This document shows, piece after piece, positions 27,119 to 36,619 of a stretch of DNA of 64,000 bases. The stretch covers positions 489,573 through 553,572 of the forward strand of contig JAFFTF010000001.1 of the NCBI GenBank assembly GCA_022803075.1. The letters are read 5' to 3'. The first letter of the stretch is position 1. Every line of letters begins with the position of its first letter. The notes beneath the pieces were generated by a model. The model was not told where the DNA came from and searched no databases. It saw nothing but the letters and a program-made list of their open reading frames with translations. The DNA comes from Micrococcales bacterium 31B (GTDB taxonomy: Bacteria > Actinomycetota > Actinomycetes > Actinomycetales > Dermabacteraceae). A program made the translations under genes and the position numbers.

Positions 27119-28800
27119 TCACCAATAACGAAAACTTGAAGCCCCCACGGCGCCTCGCCAAGGGAGCCATGCGCATCGTGGCGCTCGGCGGCCTCGGCGA
27201 AGTCGGTCGCAATATGGCTGTGCTCGAGTATGCCGGCCGACTCCTGATCATCGACTGCGGCGTGCTGTTCCCCGAGGAAAGCCAGCCGGGTGTCGACCTG
27301 ATCCTGCCCGATTTCGACTACATCAAGAACCGACTCGACGACATCGACGCGGTCGTGCTGACCCACGGCCACGAAGACCACATCGGCGCGGTACCGTACC
27401 TGCTGCGCATGCGCACGGACATCCCCCTGGTCGGCTCGCAGCTCACCCTGGCCTTCATCGAGGCCAAGCTGAAGGAACACCGCATCACGCCGCTGACCCT
27501 CGCCGTGCGCGAGGGGCAGACCGAGCAGTTGGGGCCGTTCGAATGCGAGTTCGTCGCGGTGAACCACTCGATTCCGGATGCCCTCGCGGTGGCCGTGAAG
27601 ACCGGCGCGGGTACCGTGCTGCACACGGGCGACTTCAAGATGGACCAACTTCCCCTCGACGGTCGCATCACCGACCTGCGCGCCTTCGCGCGACTCGGCG
27701 AGAAGGGCGTTGACCTGTTCATGGTGGATTCCACCAACGCCGAGGTGCCGGGTTTCACGACCGCAGAGGCCGAGATCGGCCCCGTGCTGGATCGCGTGTT
27801 TTCTCAGGCCGACGGCCGCATCGTGGTCGCCTCGTTCGCGAGCCACGTGCACCGCATTCAACAGGTGCTCGATGCCGCCGCGATGCACGGGCGCCGGGTG
27901 GCGTTCGTGGGCCGTTCCATGGTACGCAATATGGGCATCGCGGCAGACCTCGGCTACCTCAAGGTGCCGCACGGGGTCATGATCGATTCGCGCAAACTCG
28001 ATAGCATCCCCGCCGAGTCGACCGTGCTTATGTGCACGGGCAGCCAGGGCGAGCCGATGGCGGCGCTCGGTCGCATGGCCAACGGCGACCACCAGATCTC
28101 CATCGGCTCCGAAGACACCATCATCCTCGCTTCGAGCTTGATTCCCGGCAACGAAAACGCCGTCTTTCGCACCATCAATGGCCTTATGCGCCGCGGAGCG
28201 AAGGTCGTGCATCAGGCGAACGCGCGAGTGCACGTATCGGGTCACGCGAGCGCGGGTGAACTGCTCTATTGCTACAACATTTTGAAGCCCCGCAACGTCA
28301 TGCCGGTCCACGGCGAGGTGAGGCACCTCATCGCCAACGGTGAACTGGCCGTCAAGACCGGGATCCCGCGGGAGAACGTGATCTTGGCCGAAGACGGTAC
28401 GGTGGTTGACCTGCAGGACGGCGTCGCGACCGTGGCCGGCGCCGTGCCGTGCGGTTACGTGTATGTGGATGGCTCGAGCGTGGGTGAGGTGACCGAGGTC
28501 GACCTCAAGGATCGGTTGATCCTCGCGGACGAGGGCTTCATCAGCGCGTTTGTTGTGGTGGACCTGCAGCACCGGGCCGTCGTGGCCGGGCCCGAGATCC
28601 ACGCCCGCGGCTTTGCCGAACAGGACCACGTCTTTGACGACGTCATGCCGCAGATCGTGAAGGCTCTCGAAAATGCGCTCGCGGACGGCTCGAAGGACTC
28701 GCACCAGTTGCAACAGGTGATGCGCCGCGTGCTGGGCCGCTGGGTCTCGTCAAAGTTGCGGCGCCGACCGATGATCATCCCCGTGGTGGTCTTCGCGTAA
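27115..28800 (+). CDS. rnj: Ribonuclease J
   Basis: RNase J is a metallo-beta-lactamase-fold nuclease with 5' exonuclease and endonuclease activity, central to rRNA and mRNA processing in actinobacteria. The 561-residue protein has the zinc motif H84-G-H86-E-D88-H89, a beta-CASP region (FASHVHRIQQVLDAA, VFVGRSM-like) and HVSGHAS, with the conserved C-terminal domain after residue 460. The GTG start overlaps the dapA stop (GTGA). With pnp it supplies two main RNA decay enzymes within one window. A hairpin terminator follows. Confidence 0.95.
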   Translation: MITNNENLKPPRRLAKGAMRIVALGGLGEVGRNMAVLEYAGRLLIIDCGVLFPEESQPGVDLILPDFDYIKNRLDDIDAVVLTHGHEDHIGAVPYLLRMRTDIPLVGSQLTLAFIEAKLKEHRITPLTLAVREGQTEQLGPFECEFVAVNHSIPDALAVAVKTGAGTVLHTGDFKMDQLPLDGRITDLRAFARLGEKGVDLFMVDSTNAEVPGFTTAEAEIGPVLDRVFSQADGRIVVASFASHVHRIQQVLDAAAMHGRRVAFVGRSMVRNMGIAADLGYLKVPHGVMIDSRKLDSIPAESTVLMCTGSQGEPMAALGRMANGDHQISIGSEDTIILASSLIPGNENAVFRTINGLMRRGAKVVHQANARVHVSGHASAGELLYCYNILKPRNVMPVHGEVRHLIANGELAVKTGIPRENVILAEDGTVVDLQDGVATVAGAVPCGYVYVDGSSVGEVTEVDLKDRLILADEGFISAFVVVDLQHRAVVAGPEIHARGFAEQDHVFDDVMPQIVKALENALADGSKDSHQLQQVMRRVLGRWVSSKLRRRPMIIPVVVFA

Positions 28801-28839
28801 TCTGCGAAAGTTCGCAACGCGGAGCGCCTAGTACGTGCC

Positions 28840-28879
28840 ACGCCGCCGGTCATCACCTCCGTGTGATTCCCGGCGGCGT
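28840..28879 (+). terminator. Terminator hairpin after rnj
   Basis: A 10-bp outer stem, ACGCCGCCGG with CCGGCGGCGT, and an inner ATCAC/GTGAT stem are separated by a small internal loop, around a CTCCGT loop. It begins 40 bases after the rnj stop. No T tract follows. It separates thyX-dapA-rnj from ftsK. Confidence 0.75.
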
Positions 28880-28937
28880 TGTCGTGGGGGCGGAGTGGCA
28901 GTCTGCGTTTTTGCCGAGAAAACGGTAACGTGCAAGC

Positions 28938-31900
28938 ATGGCCCAAAGTCCGACTTCCCCCGGATCCTCAAAATCGCCTCGCGGCACCTCCGCGTCACGC
29001 GGTGCGAAGACCGGCGCGAGTTCACGTTCCGCTCCCCGCAAGTCACCCGCCAAGAGCGGGGGTTCTCACGGCGGTCGGGGCGCGACAGCGTCGCACACGT
29101 CTCCTGCTACCCCCGAATTGCCATTGCCCGTGCGTTTCGTGCGGGCCCTGTGGCTGGGGGGTGCCCGGGCGCTCGGCAGCATGGCTCGTGCGGTTCCGGG
29201 CTCCAGCCGCGTCGAACCGCATTTGCGTCACGACGGAGCCGCCTTCGCGATAGTCGTGGTGGCGGTGCTGCTCGCGCTGCGTGAATGGGTGAAGCTCGGC
29301 GGCTGGTTCTTCGAGTCCTTCCATGCGGTGTTCGCCTCGCTCGTGGGCGTCATGGCGACCGTGATGCCCGCCGTACTACTGGTGTCGGCCCTCGACCTCT
29401 TCCGTCACCCGCAGCGCATGCAGAGCAATCGACGGCGCACCTTCGGCATGCACATCGCCGTAGTCTGCTTCGCAGCGTTCTTCACCCTGCTGACCCCCCG
29501 TTCGGCCATCGGTGACGGGTACGCCAATTTCTCCGCAGCGGGCGGCATTCTCGGCTTCATATTCTCGGCGCCATTGCGCCAGCTGGTGCCGGTACCGGTG
29601 GCATTTGCGGTGTTCGTGGTGCTCTTCGGGTTCTCGATCCTGATCTTCACGGCGACGCCGCCGCGGCAGGTTCCCGCGCGAATCCGTGAGGCCTACCGCT
29701 TCATGACCGGGACGAGCGAAGCCGAGCTGGCCGAGCGTGGGCTCGAGCGCACGGGGGCCCACACGGTTGTCCCGCGTGATGGGAAGACCCGCGAGGAGGA
29801 CACCGCCGAGGTCGAACCGCGCGGCTCCGCTCGAGGGGACGCCGCCCCCCGCGCTGGCCTGTTTGCCCGCCTGTTCCGTCGGCGGGGAGCGTCGGGCGAG
29901 GCCCCTGTCGCGCGCCACGGGTTGCCCGATGGGGAGCGTTACGACGGCGACGAGCCGTTCGTCAGCCCCGTGATTCCGGGCACGCAGAACCAGGACCAGC
30001 CCGGCTCCGGCCCCACGCCGACCGTGGGTGGTCAGGTGGCGCCCAGCAGCCTGCGCCGCAAGCCGCAGCCCCTGTTCGATCAGTTCGCTGACGGGGCCTC
30101 GGACCAGCGCCCCGCCAAGGCCCGTAACCGTGGCGAGTTTGATTTCACCGCGTTTACGGAGGACGCCGCGCAGGCCTTTGGCCTCGCGGAGACACCCCGC
30201 GACGACGCCGCAGCGACGTCGCCGAGCGACACCGAGACGGGCTCCGCCGCGGTGGACTCCTACGATCGAGCGCAGCGTGCGGGCTACGGCCTGGAGCCGA
30301 GCGGCTCCGCGCCAAACGCAACCGCCTTCGATGCCGAGGCCTCGCACGGGGGAGGAGTAGATCCGTATGCCGCGGCGGCGCCGAGCTCAGCAGCGGCTCA
30401 GACCAGGTTCCAGCCTGGTGGCGATGCCCTCGGCGGTCGCACGGCGGCCCTCGCGGTACCCGACGCGGAGGCCGTGAAGCGTGCCGCTCTCGGACTGTCC
30501 GGACCGTCTACGCAGCCGACCACGGAACGAGCCTCGCAGCCCCTGCCCGCGGCACCCGCTGCCACCGCACGGGTCGTTGCCGACCGCACCCCCCGCGCGT
30601 CCGCCCCCCTGCCCAGCCCCGCGAGTGCGGGGGAGCAGCTCTCGCTCACGGGGGATGTGCTCTACCAGCTTCCCGACGTCATGGTGCTCAGCCACGGCAG
30701 CCCGCACAAGGAACGCTCGGAGGCCAACGACCGAGTCGTCTCGGCCCTCACCGACACGTTCACGCAGTTTGGCGTCGGCGCGGCGGTCACGGGATTCACG
30801 CGCGGCCCCACGGTGACGCGGTACGAGGTCGAACTCGCTCCCGGGGCGAAGGTCGAGTCGGTCACCCGACTCGAAAAGAACATCGCCTACGCGGTCGCGT
30901 CGTCGGACGTGCGCATCCTGTCGCCTATCCCCGGCAAGTCGGCCATCGGTATCGAGATTCCCAACGCTGACCGCGAGAATGTTTCCCTCGGCGACGTGCT
31001 GCGCTCCGACAACGCAGCCGCGAACCCACACCCCATGGTGATGGGCGTCGGCAAGGACGTCGAGGGCGGTTTCGTGGTCGCGAATCTCGCGAAGATGCCG
31101 CACATGCTGGTGGCGGGCGCGACCGGCGCGGGTAAGTCGTCGTTCGTGAACTCGATGATTACGTCAATTCTGATGCGGGCCACCCCGGAGGAGGTGCGCA
31201 TGGTGCTGGTCGACCCGAAGCGCGTCGAACTCACCATCTATGAGGGCATACCGCACCTCATCACACCGATCATCACCAACCCCAAGAAGGCAGCCGAGGC
31301 CCTCGAGTGGGTCGTGCGCGAGATGGACATGCGCTACGACGATCTCGCGGCGTTCGGTTACAAACACATCGACGACTTCAACAAGGCGGTGCGCGCGGGC
31401 ACCGTCAAGTTGCCGCCCGATTCGCAGCGTAAGCTGGCGCCGTATCCGTACCTGCTGGTCGTGGTGGACGAACTCGCCGACCTGATGCTCGTGGCCCCGC
31501 GCGACGTGGAGGCGTCGATTCAGCGCATCACCCAGCTCGCGCGCGCGGCCGGTATCCACTTGATCCTTGCGACGCAGCGACCCTCGGTCGACGTCGTGAC
31601 CGGCATCATCAAGGCCAACGTGCCGTCGCGACTCGCGTTCGCAACCTCATCCCTGGCCGACTCCCGGGTCGTGCTGGACCAGCCCGGCGCCGAGAAACTT
31701 ATCGGCCAGGGCGACGCCCTGTTCATGCCGATGGGCGCCAACAAGCCCATGCGCGTGCAGGGTGCGTGGGTCAATGAATCCGAGATTCACCAGGTCGTCG
31801 AGCACGTGAAGGCGCAGGCACAGCCCGAGTATCGGGCGGATGTCGCAGTGACGGCCGCGAAGAAGGAGATCGACGAGGACATCGGCGACGACCTCGAACT

Positions 31901-32228
31901 GCTGCTGCAGGCGGCCGAGCTCATCGTGTCGTCGCAGTTTGGCTCGACGTCGATGCTGCAACGCAAATTGCGGGTCGGCTTCGCCAAGGCGGGTCGACTC
32001 ATGGACCTGCTCGAATCCCGCGAGATTGTGGGGCCGAGCGAGGGGTCGAAGGCCCGCGACGTGCTTGTGCAGCCCGACGACCTGCCGGCCACCTTGGCGA
32101 TGCTGCGTGGCGCGCCGGCTGCGCCCGGAGCGCTGCTGCACGACACGGCCGCACCCGTCGCCGAGAGTTGGGATGATTCGAGCGAAGACCCCGACGGCGA
32201 GGATGCCTGGACCCTCACGGGTCGCTAA
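28938..32228 (+). CDS. ftsK: DNA translocase FtsK
   Basis: FtsK is the septal DNA pump that moves chromosome ends during division. The 1096-residue protein has a basic N-terminus, about four transmembrane helices (residues about 95-240), a long Pro/Ala/acidic linker (about 270-560), the RecA-type motor with Walker [10 protein letters not shown] near 726 and Walker [11 protein letters not shown] near 840, and a C-terminal gamma winged helix (about 985-1075, with [20 protein letters not shown]) that reads KOPS sites. TAACGT ends exactly 6 bases before the ATG and there is no Shine-Dalgarno, a leaderless arrangement. Confidence 0.96.
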   Translation: MAQSPTSPGSSKSPRGTSASRGAKTGASSRSAPRKSPAKSGGSHGGRGATASHTSPATPELPLPVRFVRALWLGGARALGSMARAVPGSSRVEPHLRHDGAAFAIVVVAVLLALREWVKLGGWFFESFHAVFASLVGVMATVMPAVLLVSALDLFRHPQRMQSNRRRTFGMHIAVVCFAAFFTLLTPRSAIGDGYANFSAAGGILGFIFSAPLRQLVPVPVAFAVFVVLFGFSILIFTATPPRQVPARIREAYRFMTGTSEAELAERGLERTGAHTVVPRDGKTREEDTAEVEPRGSARGDAAPRAGLFARLFRRRGASGEAPVARHGLPDGERYDGDEPFVSPVIPGTQNQDQPGSGPTPTVGGQVAPSSLRRKPQPLFDQFADGASDQRPAKARNRGEFDFTAFTEDAAQAFGLAETPRDDAAATSPSDTETGSAAVDSYDRAQRAGYGLEPSGSAPNATAFDAEASHGGGVDPYAAAAPSSAAAQTRFQPGGDALGGRTAALAVPDAEAVKRAALGLSGPSTQPTTERASQPLPAAPAATARVVADRTPRASAPLPSPASAGEQLSLTGDVLYQLPDVMVLSHGSPHKERSEANDRVVSALTDTFTQFGVGAAVTGFTRGPTVTRYEVELAPGAKVESVTRLEKNIAYAVASSDVRILSPIPGKSAIGIEIPNADRENVSLGDVLRSDNAAANPHPMVMGVGKDVEGGFVVANLAKMPHMLVAGATGAGKSSFVNSMITSILMRATPEEVRMVLVDPKRVELTIYEGIPHLITPIITNPKKAAEALEWVVREMDMRYDDLAAFGYKHIDDFNKAVRAGTVKLPPDSQRKLAPYPYLLVVVDELADLMLVAPRDVEASIQRITQLARAAGIHLILATQRPSVDVVTGIIKANVPSRLAFATSSLADSRVVLDQPGAEKLIGQGDALFMPMGANKPMRVQGAWVNESEIHQVVEHVKAQAQPEYRADVAVTAAKKEIDEDIGDDLELLLQAAELIVSSQFGSTSMLQRKLRVGFAKAGRLMDLLESREIVGPSEGSKARDVLVQPDDLPATLAMLRGAPAAPGALLHDTAAPVAESWDDSSEDPDGEDAWTLTGR

Positions 32229-32240
32229 ACCCCGTCACGC

Positions 32241-32297
32241 GTGGTGAAGGCGTCGTTTGCGCACTGGTCAGGTGCAGCGAACGGCGCCTTCAACCAC
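32241..32297 (+). terminator. Long hairpin between ftsK and rimO
   Basis: GTGGTGAAGGCGTCGTTTGC and the downstream GCGAACGGCGCCTTCAACCAC can pair over about 20 positions with two G-T pairs and one bulge, closing a 57-nt hairpin. It starts 13 bases after the ftsK stop and ends 2 bases before the -10 hexamer of rimO (TAATCT, 32299-32304), so it also covers the -35 region of rimO. Confidence 0.7.
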
Positions 32298-32311
32298 GTA
32301 ATCTGGGGGGT

Positions 32312-33889
32312 ATGACTGCCTTGGACCCTACCCCCCGCTCGGTTGCCCTCGTGACGCTCGGCTGCGTTCGTAACGAGGTCGACTCCGAGGAACTCGCGGG
32401 TCGGCTTGCCGCGGCGGGCTGGAACCTCGTCGACGACGCGGCGGACGCGGACGTGGCTGTGGTGAACACCTGCGGGTTTGTTGAGCAGGCCAAGAAGGAC
32501 AGCGTGGATGCCCTCCTAGAGGCGAGCCAGTTGAAGGGCACCGCGGAGGCCCGCACGCAGGCGGTGGTCGCGGTCGGGTGCATGGCAGAACGCTACGGTC
32601 AAGAACTCGCCGAGGCGCTCCCCGAAGCGGATGCCGTGCTTGGCTTCGACTCCTATCAAGACCTGTCGAAGTCGCTCACCGACATCCTGCAGGGGGAACG
32701 CCCGGCCTCGCATGTGCCGGTGGACCGGCGCACGCTGCTCCCGGTCACGCCGGTGCAGCGCCAAGCGGCGGCGGCCGAAGTCGCCCTGCCCGGGCACGGA
32801 GTCGGCGCGGCGGTCACGCTTTCGGAGGCTGGGGAGGACGCGTTTGACGGCTCTCGCGGCGGGGCCGCGAGTTTCATTCGCAAGCGACTCGACGGGCGAC
32901 CCTGGGCACCCATCAAGCTCGCGAGCGGCTGCGACCGTCGCTGCACCTTCTGTGCCATCCCGATGTTCCGCGGCGCGTTCGTGTCGAGGCCGCAGGCCGA
33001 GGTGCTGGCCGAGGCGCGCTGGTTGGCGGCCGAGGGAGTGCGAGAACTCTTTCTGGTGAGCGAGAATTCGACGTCATACGGCAAAGACCTGAGCGACGTG
33101 CGCGCCCTCGAGGGCCTGCTGGCCGATCTCACGGCTCTTGACGGTATCGACCGGGTTCGCGTCAGTTACCTGCAGCCCGCCGAGGTGCGCCCGACCCTGC
33201 TGGAGGCCATGGCCACCACCCCGGGAGTGGCCGCCTACTACGACCTATCGTTTCAGCACGCCGCGCCGACGGTGCTGCGCCGCATGCGGCGCTACGGCGG
33301 CAGCGAGCCGTTCCTGAACCTCATCGCTCAGATTCGTGAGCGACAGCCCGAGGCGGGCCTGCGCACGAATGTCATCGTCGGATTCCCGGGCGAAACGGAG
33401 GCCGAATACGAAGAACTCAAGCGGTTCCTGATCGCGGCCCGACTCGATGTGACGGGTGTTTTTGGGTATTCCGACGAGGACGGCACGGAGGCCGCGACCC
33501 TGCCCGACAAGATTGCGGGCGACGTGATCGCGCGTCGCGTCGAGGAACTCTCACGGCTCGTCGAAGAGCTGAACGCGCAGCGTGCTCAGGACCGTATCGG
33601 CGCCTATGTGGACGTGATCGTTGAGGGAGAAACAGACCGCGACGACCTCGAACACTACGAGGCCGCCGTGTGGGGCCGCGCAGAGCACCAGGGGCCCGAG
33701 GTGGACGGCATTGTCTATGTGCGAGGGCGCGCCCTGCAGCGCGGTGACCTCGTGCGGGCGCGCGTCGTCGAGGCCGAGGGCGTGGACCTGATTGCCGAAC
33801 TCGCCCCCCGTGACGACGCAACTGACGCGGAGCACCCCGCCACCGGAGCGTCCCCCCAGCCAACCCCCGGGCCGGGAGCGCTGGCATGA
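32312..33889 (+). CDS. rimO: Ribosomal protein S12 methylthiotransferase RimO
   Basis: RimO is a radical-SAM enzyme that methylthiolates an aspartate of ribosomal protein S12. The N-terminal domain binds an auxiliary [4Fe-4S] cluster through C18, C54 and C90 (LGCVRN, NTCGF, GCMAER); the radical-SAM cluster is bound by C207, C211 and C214 (CDRRCTFC); a TRAM domain is at about 445-510. RimO rather than MiaB is indicated by [12 protein letters not shown] and [16 protein letters not shown]. The protein (525 residues) has an extra 45-residue linker before the radical-SAM domain. TAATCT ends 7 bases before the ATG, so the messenger is likely leaderless. It overlaps pgsA by 4 bp. Confidence 0.95.
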   Translation: MTALDPTPRSVALVTLGCVRNEVDSEELAGRLAAAGWNLVDDAADADVAVVNTCGFVEQAKKDSVDALLEASQLKGTAEARTQAVVAVGCMAERYGQELAEALPEADAVLGFDSYQDLSKSLTDILQGERPASHVPVDRRTLLPVTPVQRQAAAAEVALPGHGVGAAVTLSEAGEDAFDGSRGGAASFIRKRLDGRPWAPIKLASGCDRRCTFCAIPMFRGAFVSRPQAEVLAEARWLAAEGVRELFLVSENSTSYGKDLSDVRALEGLLADLTALDGIDRVRVSYLQPAEVRPTLLEAMATTPGVAAYYDLSFQHAAPTVLRRMRRYGGSEPFLNLIAQIRERQPEAGLRTNVIVGFPGETEAEYEELKRFLIAARLDVTGVFGYSDEDGTEAATLPDKIAGDVIARRVEELSRLVEELNAQRAQDRIGAYVDVIVEGETDRDDLEHYEAAVWGRAEHQGPEVDGIVYVRGRALQRGDLVRARVVEAEGVDLIAELAPRDDATDAEHPATGASPQPTPGPGALA

Positions 33890-34473
33890 CAACAACCCCC
33901 AAGGTCAGCAATTGGAACCTACCGAACGCGCTCACCGTTTTGCGCGTGTTCATGGTGCCGGTGTACGCCTACCTGCTGGTCACGGGCTATGACAGCCCAA
34001 CCATGCGCTGGATCGCGACGGCAATTTTCGCGTTGGCCATGGCCACCGATCAACTCGACGGGCACATCGCACGCAGCCGCAATCTGATCACCGACTTCGG
34101 CAAGATCGCCGACCCGATTGCAGACAAAGCCCTGATCGGCGCGGCGCTGATTATTTTCTCCCTGCATGGGGTGATCTGGTGGTGGGTGACCGCGATCATC
34201 CTGCTGCGCGAGGTGGGCATCACCGTCATGCGCTTCACCGTGCTGCGCTACGGGGTGATCCCCGCGAACGCATGGGGCAAGTGGAAGACCATCCTGCAGG
34301 CAATCGCCATGGGTTCCTTCACCTGGCCCGTTGAACTGTATTGGGGCGCGTGGACCTACGTGGCGTACGTGGTGCTCGGGGCGGCCTTCATCTTGACGGT
34401 GACCTCGGGTTTTGATTACGTGCGCCACGGGATCGCGCTGCGCAGGGCGCACGTGCAGGGCAGCGATGCCTAG
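33886..34473 (+). CDS. pgsA: CDP-diacylglycerol--glycerol-3-phosphate 3-phosphatidyltransferase
   Basis: PgsA makes phosphatidylglycerol phosphate, the first step toward phosphatidylglycerol and cardiolipin. The 195-residue membrane protein has the CDP-alcohol phosphotransferase motif D(x2)DG(x2)AR(x8)G(x3)D(x3)D at D55, D58, G59, A62, R63, G72, D76 and D80, and about five to six transmembrane helices. The ATG overlaps the rimO stop. The 3' end overlaps cinA by 8 bp. Cluster rimO-pgsA-cinA is a usual actinobacterial unit. Confidence 0.94.
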   Translation: MTTTPKVSNWNLPNALTVLRVFMVPVYAYLLVTGYDSPTMRWIATAIFALAMATDQLDGHIARSRNLITDFGKIADPIADKALIGAALIIFSLHGVIWWWVTAIILLREVGITVMRFTVLRYGVIPANAWGKWKTILQAIAMGSFTWPVELYWGAWTYVAYVVLGAAFILTVTSGFDYVRHGIALRRAHVQGSDA

Positions 34474-34993
34474 CGCGGGTGCGGTGCCCCGGGCGTCCGG
34501 TCTCGTGGCTGAACTCGCGCGACGCGGCGAGACGCTGGCGACCTGCGAGTCGCTCACCGGCGGCCAGGTGGCGGCGTTGATTGTCGATGTGCCGGGCGCA
34601 TCGGCTGTCTTTCGTGGCGGCCTCGTCACGTACGCGGTTGAGCTGAAGTCCAGCCTCGCGGGCGTTGACCCTGGTCACCTGGCCGCCGAGGGCCCCGTCA
34701 ATCACCGCACGGCGCGCGAAATGGCCGTGGGTGCCGCGCGCGCCTGCGGCGCCGCGTGGGGCGTCGCAACGACCGGCGTCGCGGGCCCAGAAGCGCACGG
34801 CGGATGCCCCGTTGGCACCGTTTTCATCGGCGTGGCGAGAGTCGTAGGCCCGGACGCCGAGTGGGCCAGTTGGCAGGTTTCTGCGCGTGACACCGCGAGC
34901 CGGGCGGCGGTACGGGAGTCCGCCTGCGAGGCGGCCTGTGGGGCGCTGGAGGCTGCGCTAGCGGGCGACTGGGATCCAACTTTCGCAGCATAA
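34466..34993 (+). CDS. cinA: CinA C-terminal domain protein (nicotinamide-nucleotide amidohydrolase)
   Basis: A 175-residue stand-alone CinA C-terminal domain (PncC type), which removes the amide from nicotinamide mononucleotide to recycle pyridine nucleotides. Conserved segments are ATCESLTGG near residue 28, AVFRGGLVTYAVELK and the ATTGVAGPEAHGGCPVGTVFIGV block. The N-terminal MoaB-like half of full CinA is absent, as in many actinobacteria. The ATG at 34466 lies inside the pgsA end, consistent with coupling. The gene name recalls competence induction but no such role is implied. Confidence 0.9.
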   Translation: MPSAGAVPRASGLVAELARRGETLATCESLTGGQVAALIVDVPGASAVFRGGLVTYAVELKSSLAGVDPGHLAAEGPVNHRTAREMAVGAARACGAAWGVATTGVAGPEAHGGCPVGTVFIGVARVVGPDAEWASWQVSARDTASRAAVRESACEAACGALEAALAGDWDPTFAA

Positions 34994-35698
34994 GACATGG
35001 TCACGAGGCAGCTGCAAAAGGAATTTCGTTAAGCCAAGACGCTCTAATGAAGTGGCGTCAACTTCGTGGCAGTGAAACAATAGGAAGATAAACGTCGTGT
35101 GACGACGGCCGCGAGTGTCGGGGTGACGCTCGTCGCGTCGCGTGGTTACCGCCTGGTGGCCGCGCGGCTGGCCACCAGGGGTATCGTCACACCAACAATT
35201 CGGGCCTTCGCTCGGGCGCAGGTCGGAACACGAGGAGTCTCCCTGCGGCGGCGACGTCGAGGCAGGGGGAGGCAGAGAGCAGCGGGTGTGGGGAGCCCAG
35301 CACGTGGCCTCCGCGAAACAGTTCGAACGCCCAGGAACATTTCTTGGGTTCAGGGCGTTAGACCAAGCATGATTGAGAAAGCACCGATGATGAAACCGGC
35401 ACTAGGTACGCAACCGCGAGACGGCATGTCCGTGATCGGGGCGCCATGCCGCACGACCGCCAATGCGGCCGTGCAACCCGGTCATTCGGGTGCGAGCGCC
35501 TCGGCGCGTGGTCCACTGGGCAAGCGACGCGGTCAACTGAGTGCAGCGGGCAGATATTCTGGTGGGGCTAACGCTGCACAAGTACGCGGTAGTTCGCAGG
35601 CGCGCGTCGCGGCCGTGAGCTCGGCGGCTCGGGCCGCAGCAGATCATTCGAAGTCGCAAGGGGTGGCTTCGCCGCAAGCAGGGAAGGGGCAGCGTCCA
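34994..35698. other. About 700 bp without a clear gene before clgR
   Basis: The region between cinA and clgR holds no recognisable gene. Its first 100 bp are AT-richer (near 35020-35090) and may carry a promoter. A perfect 10-bp inverted repeat CCTGGTGGCC / GGCCACCAGG with an 8-nt loop is at 35152-35179, flanked by GTGACG and CGTCAC. The clgR frame stays open upstream to 35099, but the translation is low in complexity (Ala/Gly/Ser/Arg) and third codon positions are less GC-rich than in true genes here. A long leader or an unrecognised small RNA is possible. Confidence 0.4.
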
Positions 35699-36007
35699 AT
35701 GGTTGTATTGCGTCGTGAAATAGGTGACGTGCTGCGCGATGCGCGTCAGCGCCAGGGACGCACCTTGCGTCAAATATCCGCGACCGCGCGGGTTTCGCTC
35801 GGGTACCTCTCCGAGGTTGAGCGTGGGCAGAAAGAAGCCAGTTCAGAACTTCTCGCGTCGATCTGTGGGGCCCTTGAGGTGCCCATGTCGCTCGTGTTGC
35901 GTGAAGTCGCGGAGCGCGTCGCGGTCGCCGAGGGCTACACGGTGCCCGACACGGTGCCCGCCGATCTTGCAGCCGGCCTGCCATCTACGCTGGCCGGAGT
36001 GCGATAA
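35699..36007 (+). CDS. clgR: XRE-family regulator, ClgR-like
   Basis: A 102-residue helix-turn-helix protein. The DNA-binding domain spans residues about 5-65, with [37 protein letters not shown], which is almost the family consensus. ClgR activates clp protease genes and other stress genes in Streptomyces, Corynebacterium and Mycobacterium, and is itself a Clp substrate through its C-terminus (here ending PSTLAGVR). Position between cinA and DUF3046-recA is the standard one for this gene. The ATG at 35699 with GAAGGGG upstream is chosen because the family starts there, although the frame is open for 200 codons more. Confidence 0.82.
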   Translation: MVVLRREIGDVLRDARQRQGRTLRQISATARVSLGYLSEVERGQKEASSELLASICGALEVPMSLVLREVAERVAVAEGYTVPDTVPADLAAGLPSTLAGVR

Positions 36008-36018
36008 TCCATAACGTC

Positions 36019-36049
36019 ACGAACCCACGCCTTGGTGGCGTGGGTTCGT
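36019..36049 (+). terminator. Terminator after clgR
   Basis: A 13-bp stem, ACGAACCCACGCC with GGCGTGGGTTCGT, around a TTGGT loop, followed by TGTGTTT. It begins 12 bases after the clgR stop and is a good intrinsic terminator. Confidence 0.88.
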
Positions 36050-36079
36050 TGTGTTTGGGGACGATTTCGAAGGGCTGAC

Positions 36080-36298
36080 GTGACGCTGAGCGAATTTTGG
36101 GTGGCCGTGGACGCCGTGTTCGGCCGTGGCATGGGTGCCTCCCTGGTCTCGGGGCACGTGCTCGTGGCCCTGGGCTTTCGCACGCCGCAGGACCTCCTGG
36201 AGGCGGGGACGCGCCCCCAGGACGTGTGGGAGGCGCTGTGTGACGACCTGGACGTTTCTGCGGAGGAGCGGTGGCGACACGCGGATCGGCGCTTGTGA
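36080..36298 (+). CDS. DUF3046 family protein
   Basis: A 72-residue protein with the DUF3046 pattern: LSEFWVAVDAVFG at the start, then SGHVLVALGFRTPQDLLEAG, DVWEALCDDLDVSAEERW. Such genes occur directly upstream of recA across actinobacteria; the function is unknown. The GTG at 36080 has GAAGGG upstream. The recA promoter begins inside or right at its 3' end: the -35 hexamer TTGTGA includes its stop codon. The close link with recA may only reflect conserved order. Confidence 0.85.
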   Translation: MTLSEFWVAVDAVFGRGMGASLVSGHVLVALGFRTPQDLLEAGTRPQDVWEALCDDLDVSAEERWRHADRRL

Positions 36299-36321
36299 TC
36301 GAACAGGTGTTCGTATAGTAT
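36293..36321 (+). promoter_or_regulatory. Predicted SOS promoter of recA
   Basis: TTGTGA (36293-36298) and TAGTAT (36316-36321) are 17 bp apart; the DUF3046 stop codon lies in the -35. The spacer is almost filled by a LexA box, so repressor and polymerase compete directly. Transcription would begin near 36328, giving recA a leader of about 290 nt. Confidence 0.6.
36299..36314. promoter_or_regulatory. LexA box 1 of recA
   Basis: TCGAACAGGTGTTCGT matches the actinobacterial SOS consensus TCGAACN4GTTCGA except for the last base. It lies between the -35 and -10 elements of the recA promoter. Confidence 0.88.
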
Positions 36322-36323
36322 TT

Positions 36324-36338
36324 TCGAACAGTGTTCGA
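36324..36338. promoter_or_regulatory. Second LexA-like palindrome of recA, with 3-bp spacer
   Basis: TCGAACAGTGTTCGA has both perfect half sites but only three bases between GAAC and GTTC instead of four, making it a 15-bp palindrome centred on one G. It lies 10 bp downstream of box 1, near the expected start of transcription. Whether LexA binds it is open. Confidence 0.6.
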
Positions 36339-36349
36339 TTGTCGGCGGC

Positions 36350-36439
36350 TTGACGCCCAGTGGTTTGACGCCCAGTGGTTTGATGCCCAGTGGTTTGACG
36401 CCCAGTGGTTTGACGCCCAGTGGTTTGATGCCCAGAGTA
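36350..36439 (+). repeat. 15-bp tandem repeat in the recA leader
   Basis: Five complete units TTGACGCCCAGTGGT (two variants carry TTGATG) and a decayed sixth lie head to tail between the SOS promoter and recA. The period is a multiple of three, so one frame would code FDAQW repeats, but no ribosome binding site or coding context supports translation. The remaining leader to 36619 has no other feature than the recA ribosome binding site AAAGGG. Confidence 0.95.
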
Positions 36440-36619
36440 TTGATTCTCGGCAATTCGGATCTTGTTGCTCGGGGTCCGGTTGCTTTGGGGCTGACGATAC
36501 GTCGAGAAGTTCACCGTCGGGTGTGTGCGAATCAAAAACCTATGAGACGCCGCCTAGCGTGAGGGCAAGAGTTCACAGCCAACGGGTTTTCCGATCGGCC
36601 GCACGAAAAGGGTTTCATC

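Noticed and set aside
26929-28713. 594-codon open frame on the minus strand opposite dapA and rnj
   Set aside because: Shadow of two well-supported genes, His/Asp/Val-rich without motifs.
35099-35698. N-terminal extension of clgR by up to 200 residues
   Set aside because: Low-complexity sequence, weaker codon bias and known family length favour the ATG at 35699; kept only as a question in the findings.
36350-36439. CRISPR array at the recA repeat
   Set aside because: Units are directly adjacent without spacers and no cas gene is present.
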